The translations under genes were made by a program, and so were the position numbers. From contig CACXCS010000027.1 in assembly GCA_902766255.1 (NCBI GenBank), positions 1 to 43,672 of the forward strand: a stretch of 43,672 bases of DNA, written 5' to 3'. Below are positions 39,714-43,672 of this stretch, piece by piece (the stretch's first letter is position 1; each line of letters starts with the position of its first letter). The notes under the pieces were generated by a model. It ran no database searches and was not told the origin of the DNA. It worked only from the letters and a program-made list of their open reading frames with translations. Origin of the DNA: an uncultured Bacteroidia bacterium (GTDB lineage: Bacteria; Bacteroidota; Bacteroidia; Bacteroidales; UBA932).

Positions 39714-41966
39714 ATGATTAAACGTATATTACTCATATTTATCGGCTTACTTGCCTTCGTCCGTCTCTCTGCCCAGCCTGCAAAGTTGATTCTGGGGCAG
39801 GAAGAAGGCCGCATTACGTTCGCCGTTGATGAAGTGGGCCTTCCGGATAATCATTGCGGTTGGAAAACGACAGGCTCAAAATTGGCCCTCGATCTGAACA
39901 GAAATATAGATGGCGACTTGTCCTCAGAATGGAAAGCTGAAATACTGGCCAACAGTTTTGCCGATGATGTCGACCTTTACGATATAGGTGAGGATGTTGT
40001 GTTCCAGATGCTGCTGAAGGCTTGGTGCCAGCATCGCCCCGTCGTCCTGACCCCGGATGCCATCTGGATGATTATCTGCCAGCAGTTCAGCCATATCGTA
40101 AATGAGAATCCGGATCTGTACAGGGGTGTGTTGGTGAATCATGAAGGGAAGAAAGAATTGCAGGTCGAGTCGAATGACCTGTTCTCGGATCAGGCCGATT
40201 GGGAAGGGCTCATCAGCCGTTTTGCCGCCGAGATTGACAAGTATACCAATAATGGCCTTGCAACGACGCTGGTAGCTGATTTCTCCACAACCGGGACGGA
40301 TGAGCTCATCGCCTCGGAGGTGACACTGATGGATGTTGTCAAGCCCTATTTCGATTATACGGCTGTCTATGCGATTTGCGGGATCCCTTCCATCACTTTG
40401 ACGGGTACACCGGACGATTGGCGCAAGGTGTTGGAGAAGACACATGCGCTGGAGGCGTTCGGTCTGGGCTGGTGGACATCTGAACTGGAGCCCATTCTGC
40501 AAGAGTTCGTCAAGGCGGTCGAAGGACAGCCGGACTACTGGTTCTGGAAAGATATAGTCAATACGACCCGCCCCAGAACCATTCAAGGCCCTGTCTGCGC
40601 TAAACGTCAGCCTAAACTGACCAAGTTTGACGGCTGGTTTCTCAAGTTCTTCCCGTATGACAATAAAGGGAAAACTCCTGCAAAAGTGGACATCACTCAG
40701 ACCATGCTGCCTGAAACGGTGGTGGTTCCCTTTAAGTATCAGGTTGTTAATTCAGACGGAGCCGTACTGGAAGAGACAGCGCTGGAACTCGTTGCAGGTA
40801 TTGTCGGCGTTATGGAAGATCCTGATGATTTCACTATGACGCCTAAGATAGGATGGTTTGTCAGGACGGTCAAGGATGCGCCGCTCCATCACAGCCAAAG
40901 TCACGATTCCGGGCTGACGATGGATGAGACCGTGCGGTATTGGGATGAAGGGCCGTTGACCTATGCCGACCTGTCTGTGAGGAAGAGCGATTTGCCCAAG
41001 ATTTCCGCTTTCCAATTTAGTATCTCTTTGACAACCAAGGAGTGGAAGACAGGCAATACCCGGTTCCGGGCGCCTTTTTCACGGAGTTATATGAATCCAT
41101 ATGCCTCCTGGGTGCATCCGGATTTCCGGACGGATGCGGTTCTGCAATACATCCAGACCGGATTCGATTATGTGGAAATCTGCCGCCGCCGTGCCATGCA
41201 GGATTTTATGCAGGGATCAACTTTTAGCCAAGGAAGTGTAATGAGGTTCCATCTCGATGTGGCAGACAGCTTTATGGCAAAGCTGAAGGATGAAACGCAG
41301 CAAGGTGAGGATGCTGCTGCGGTGCAAGATTATGCCCGGCGGGTAAAAGCGGAATTGGCTGAGACAAAAGACGTTCAATATAATGACCTGAGAATCTATC
41401 CCCGTGGTTTCGGCTTGGGCATGCACTGGGGCATAGGGAGTGAGTTTTATACCGGTCCGCTGGCTGATTATGTGACTCCGATTGCCGGTATCGACTTTGG
41501 CTTGGATTTCTGTTTCAGCCGGGTCAACCTTTACTTAAGCGGACTCCTTGGCTGGGGTGGTCGTTACAAGCAGGCCATCGCAAGGGACGGTTATCAATGG
41601 GCCGCGGGGGAGCGCATGAAGGGCGGCAATGTCGAAGCATCACTCGGGTATACTGTATTTGATTCTCAATGCTGGAAAGTCGCTCCTTTTGCCGGTATAG
41701 GTGTCGGTGTCATCGATTATCCGTCTTCTCCGGCCAATTCAGGCAAGAAATCCGATGAGATATCCGGATTCCGCTATCAAGCCGGCATCGCGGCTGATCT
41801 CAAGTTCTATCGGGTAGTGGATTACGTTCACGCCATGGAAGATCTTTCGGAATTCTCCGTCAGGTCCCGTCTTTATGTTGCACATACAGCCTTCCCGACA
41901 CCCGCTCCCTCATGGACCATCAATTTTGGCATCAGTGTCAATATGCTCGGCTGGATACTGAAGTGA
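39714..41966 (+). CDS. DUF4419 domain protein with C-terminal beta-barrel
   Basis: I start at ATG 39714 (MIKRILLIFIGLLAFVRLSAQ), which gives a clean signal peptide and 750 residues. Residues of about 25-400 match DUF4419 (RPVVLTPDAIWMIICQQFSHIVNENPDLYR, VYAICGIPSITLTGTPDDWRKVLEKT, FKYQVVNSDGA region). DUF4419 is known mostly from fungal and bacterial proteins of unknown function. From about 565 the sequence becomes a small outer-membrane barrel (GFGLGMHWGIGSEFY, VTPIAGIDFGLDFCF, VNLYLSGLLGWGGRY, SWTINFGISVNMLG). The protein is therefore probably tethered to the outer membrane with DUF4419 on one face. It is a single-gene unit. Confidence 0.8.
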   Translation: MIKRILLIFIGLLAFVRLSAQPAKLILGQEEGRITFAVDEVGLPDNHCGWKTTGSKLALDLNRNIDGDLSSEWKAEILANSFADDVDLYDIGEDVVFQMLLKAWCQHRPVVLTPDAIWMIICQQFSHIVNENPDLYRGVLVNHEGKKELQVESNDLFSDQADWEGLISRFAAEIDKYTNNGLATTLVADFSTTGTDELIASEVTLMDVVKPYFDYTAVYAICGIPSITLTGTPDDWRKVLEKTHALEAFGLGWWTSELEPILQEFVKAVEGQPDYWFWKDIVNTTRPRTIQGPVCAKRQPKLTKFDGWFLKFFPYDNKGKTPAKVDITQTMLPETVVVPFKYQVVNSDGAVLEETALELVAGIVGVMEDPDDFTMTPKIGWFVRTVKDAPLHHSQSHDSGLTMDETVRYWDEGPLTYADLSVRKSDLPKISAFQFSISLTTKEWKTGNTRFRAPFSRSYMNPYASWVHPDFRTDAVLQYIQTGFDYVEICRRRAMQDFMQGSTFSQGSVMRFHLDVADSFMAKLKDETQQGEDAAAVQDYARRVKAELAETKDVQYNDLRIYPRGFGLGMHWGIGSEFYTGPLADYVTPIAGIDFGLDFCFSRVNLYLSGLLGWGGRYKQAIARDGYQWAAGERMKGGNVEASLGYTVFDSQCWKVAPFAGIGVGVIDYPSSPANSGKKSDEISGFRYQAGIAADLKFYRVVDYVHAMEDLSEFSVRSRLYVAHTAFPTPAPSWTINFGISVNMLGWILK

Positions 41967-42014
41967 AAACCCGGAACTAGTGTAGATGTTTCTATAAATC
42001 AGGACTTTGTAGAA

Positions 42015-42068
42015 TTAATTATTCGCCCTGTATTCTTTTGGCGATACGCCTTTCACCCGTTGGTTCAA
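42015..42068 (-). pseudogene. AraC-family regulator C-terminal remnant
   Basis: On the minus strand, 17 codons and a stop encode LNQRVKGVSPKEYRANN, the typical end of an AraC/XylS HTH domain. A stop codon lies directly upstream in frame and nothing else of the gene is seen. Confidence 0.5.
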
Positions 42069-42115
42069 TCATTGGGTATCAAATTTACGAGTAAAGATAC
42101 AACTTCGAGGTCATC

Positions 42116-42301
42116 GTGTCCAAGATGACCTATGTGCGCCTGACACCGGTGTCCGCACCTTCTGTGGTAAAGGGTGACATAACACTTCCTACGACGGCGG
42201 GGTATGACGGAGTAATCTATACCGTCCCGATGGCAAATGTGGCCGATTATAGAAATGCGGCAGGTTGGAACAGATTCAGTAATTATAACGGAAAGTATTA
42301 A
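42116..42301 (+). pseudogene. BspA-like leucine-rich repeat protein, C-terminal remnant
   Basis: A 61-codon frame ends YTVPMANVADYRNAAGWNRFSNYNG. This is the closing motif of BspA-type (LRR_5) surface proteins, where a VP-A-DAY-AA-GW-FSN pattern follows the last repeat. Signal peptide and repeats are absent. A hairpin terminator follows. Confidence 0.6.
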
Positions 42302-42348
42302 GTAATGATTTTCCCGGCTTGCTGATAAATTCAGATTATCTCGGTGTG

Positions 42349-42394
42349 ACATATACCCCGGTAATCCTTCTGGACTGTCGGGGTATGTGTTTTT
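42349..42394 (+). terminator. Terminator after the LRR remnant
   Basis: ACATATACCCCG (42349-42360) pairs with CGGGGTATGTGT (42379-42390) with one mismatch, 18-nt loop, followed by TTTTA. It is probably the original terminator of the lost gene. Confidence 0.65.
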
Positions 42395-42482
42395 ATCGAG
42401 AAGTGCGGGGCGGATGACGGGGATAAAGAAGGCCCCCGTCTAGCGAGAACCGGGCGAGGGTACGAGAGCGTAGCAAACTGAA

Positions 42483-43406
42483 TCAAGGTAACAGTTTTGC
42501 TTTAAGCCGCTGACGTGCTTTGGTAACAGAGGCAGGGGAGATCCCCAGCAGGAGGGCTTGCTCAGATACGGAGAATTGCAGGTGTGAGAGGATATAGGTG
42601 CGGATATCGCCCTTTGTCAGGCTGGGGTGCGCTTCCCGGAGAGATTCCGGCGTAATGTCGCATGAATTCCGGAGCATCCGTTCCAATTCGGTCCATTCTT
42701 CATCCAGAATATAGCGGGGCCGGGCGCGGAGTTCCTGCAGCAGGTGATTCTGCCCCACGAGCGCACGCATCAGCACATAAGAATCGACTTCGCCGCCAGG
42801 ACCTCCGCCGGCGTTAGGGACAAAACTTTCCCGCTCATCGTTCCCGGCGCGGATAACCATCAGAAATGCCCTGACATTTTTGCCGAGGATTTTGCTGGCT
42901 TGCGGGATGGTGAGCGGACTTTTTCCGCCGGTGCAGGTTGATGCAAGGCCCATAGCCACCAAAATGAGTTGATAATAGAGTGTTTCTGCATCTTTGCCAT
43001 GCAGGCCGAAGGTGCCCGCTATCGCAGAAAGACTCTCCGTCTTGAAACCTACGTGGGAATCAATGTAGTCCTTGTAGGAAGCGGGTTGCGTCTGGGATTC
43101 CATAATCATGGAGAATAGACGCGGCTCGTCCATTGCGAACCATATAAAGGCCACGCCAAAGCCTTTGAATGGAGGATTAAGCGCAAAGCCGTCGCCCACT
43201 CGTTTCCGATACAGTTTCCGGGCTTCCTCCCGGACTGCTTCCCGGACACCCTGAATGGATCCGAAGGAGGAGAAGATTGCGTTGGCCCCGCACCCCAGTG
43301 AAGTACACAGGTTGCGGGCCGTAAGTGACGAAAGACCTCCCGCGCGCACCAGATCAAGGGCTGCGGAAAGGATTTTTTCCTTTGTGACAGTAATTGGTCT
43401 TGCCAT
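42483..43406 (-). CDS. TetR-type regulator with additional C-terminal HTH
   Basis: The 307-residue protein has a TetR HTH at residues 1-55 (TKEKILSAALDLVRAGGLSSLTARNLCTSLGCGANAIFSSFGS) and a helical ligand domain to about 190 (FIWFAMDEPRLFSMIMES). A Gly-rich linker follows (NAGGGPGGE). The C-terminus looks like a second HTH (LTKGDIRTYILSHLQFSVSEQALLLGISPASVTKARQRLKAKL), similar to the LuxR-like ends of Bacteroidota regulators. Ordinary TetR proteins are about 200 aa. It is divergent from the gene at 43571. The promoter is TTG, 20 bp, TATTTTTG (43463-43433). Confidence 0.78.
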   Translation of the reverse strand: MARPITVTKEKILSAALDLVRAGGLSSLTARNLCTSLGCGANAIFSSFGSIQGVREAVREEARKLYRKRVGDGFALNPPFKGFGVAFIWFAMDEPRLFSMIMESQTQPASYKDYIDSHVGFKTESLSAIAGTFGLHGKDAETLYYQLILVAMGLASTCTGGKSPLTIPQASKILGKNVRAFLMVIRAGNDERESFVPNAGGGPGGEVDSYVLMRALVGQNHLLQELRARPRYILDEEWTELERMLRNSCDITPESLREAHPSLTKGDIRTYILSHLQFSVSEQALLLGISPASVTKARQRLKAKLLP

Positions 43407-43432
43407 ATTAGATGTTCCGTATCAGTTCAGCA

Positions 43433-43463
43433 CAAAAATAAGCAATAGAGCAGGAATGTCCAA
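43433..43463 (-). promoter_or_regulatory. Promoter of the TetR-type gene
   Basis: On the minus strand, TTG (43463-43461), 20 bp, TATTTTTG (43440-43433), about 26 nt before the ATG. Confidence 0.6.
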
Positions 43464-43486
43464 CCGGATTTAGGGAATTATCGCAA

Positions 43487-43567
43487 ATTGTCCACATGAT
43501 TGTCCATATTGTTTTTTATTTCGGAACGTAAGATACACTAACTTTGCAACCGAAATTATATGGACAA
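43487..43567. promoter_or_regulatory. TTGTCCA repeats around the receptor promoter
   Basis: ATTGTCCA occurs at 43487-43494 and 43499-43506, 12 bp apart, with an inverted TGGACAA at 43561-43567 just before the next ATG. The -7 box TAACTTTG (43539-43546) lies between them. These may be operator half-sites for the divergent TetR-type protein. Confidence 0.45.
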
Positions 43568-43570
43568 ACG

Positions 43571-43672
43571 ATGAAACGACTGATGGTATTGTTAATGCTC
43601 GCAGTAGTTGCGCTTCCCGCTCTGGCCAAGGGCGACTGGAAGGGAAAGGTGGTGGATGAAAAGGGTGAACCG
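43571..43672 (+). CDS. Secreted protein, N-terminal part, probably with CnaB-type plug-extension domain
   Basis: The 34 visible codons give a signal peptide (MKRLMVLLMLAVVALPALA) followed by KGDWKGKVVDEKGEP. This is the usual start of the carboxypeptidase-like regulatory domain that precedes TonB-dependent receptors or similar outer-membrane proteins. The gene runs off the window. A SusC/TonB-receptor identity is likely but not shown by the visible part. It is divergent from the TetR-type regulator. Confidence 0.7.
   Translation, partial: MKRLMVLLMLAVVALPALAKGDWKGKVVDEKGEP

Noticed and set aside
42420..42482. GC-rich sequence before the end of the TetR-type gene as a possible RNA gene
   Set aside because: I could not draw a convincing stable fold or recognise a family.

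Overview
This window looks like a chromosomal stretch of a Bacteroidota genome, most likely order Bacteroidales with roughly even GC content. The evidence is the -33/-7 promoter type (TTTG, about 20 bp, TAnnTTTG) before many genes, near absence of Shine-Dalgarno sequences, many lipoproteins with Bacteroidales-type signal peptides, TonB-dependent receptor remnants, and families common in this group (DUF4491, calycin-like lipoprotein, DUF4419, BspA-like LRR tail). There is no rRNA, CRISPR array or intact insertion sequence; one tRNA-Val is present. The sequence alone does not fix the genus.

Layout. 1-4783 (minus): a five-gene operon led by a DUF47/PhoU-like protein, then a membrane LuxR-type regulator, an OprO/OprP-type porin, a lipoprotein with two near-identical lamin-tail domains, and the start of an unknown gene. 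Tandem 11-bp repeats lie upstream of it. 5010-6866: a zinc-type cation efflux protein and an MscS channel. 6875-7014: a 34-bp perfect inverted repeat enclosing small hairpins. 7026-10335: sodB, divergent from rhaB-rhaA (L-rhamnose to rhamnulose 1-phosphate). 10403-14204: a secreted beta-helix protein, tRNA-Val and two envelope proteins. 14197-17685 (minus): an aminotransferase, a kinase fused to a RapZ-like C-terminal domain, and a MurU-like nucleotidyltransferase, probably cell-wall sugar recycling.

17766-25551 is an oxidative-stress neighbourhood: a ferritin-like/glutathione peroxidase operon and a distant OhrR-type MarR gene share an almost identical promoter-operator, followed by trkH and a divergent OxyR-like gene. 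In between lie a DUF1295 protein, an FmdE-family protein and decayed sulfatase and TonB-receptor genes. 25605-31778: a DUF362 lipoprotein, a flavodoxin remnant, a Big2/beta-helix lipoprotein divergent from a membrane LytTR regulator, a barrel remnant and an SLC13 transporter. 31805-35426: an M49-like protein with a destroyed zinc motif, and cysK-cysE. 35687-43672: a flavodoxin-cyclophilin-like fusion, a hypothetical protein, a zinc ribbon, a double GNAT, a GreA-type factor, a DUF4419-beta-barrel fusion, AraC and LRR remnants, a TetR-type regulator with a second C-terminal HTH, and the start of a receptor-like secreted protein.

Two themes run through the window. Many promoters place the -7 box only 4-8 nt before the start codon, which suggests leaderless mRNAs. 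Several loci keep only the 3' ends (or both ends) of once larger genes, which points to repeated deletion. Domain calls were made by eye from protein sequence and no database search was run.
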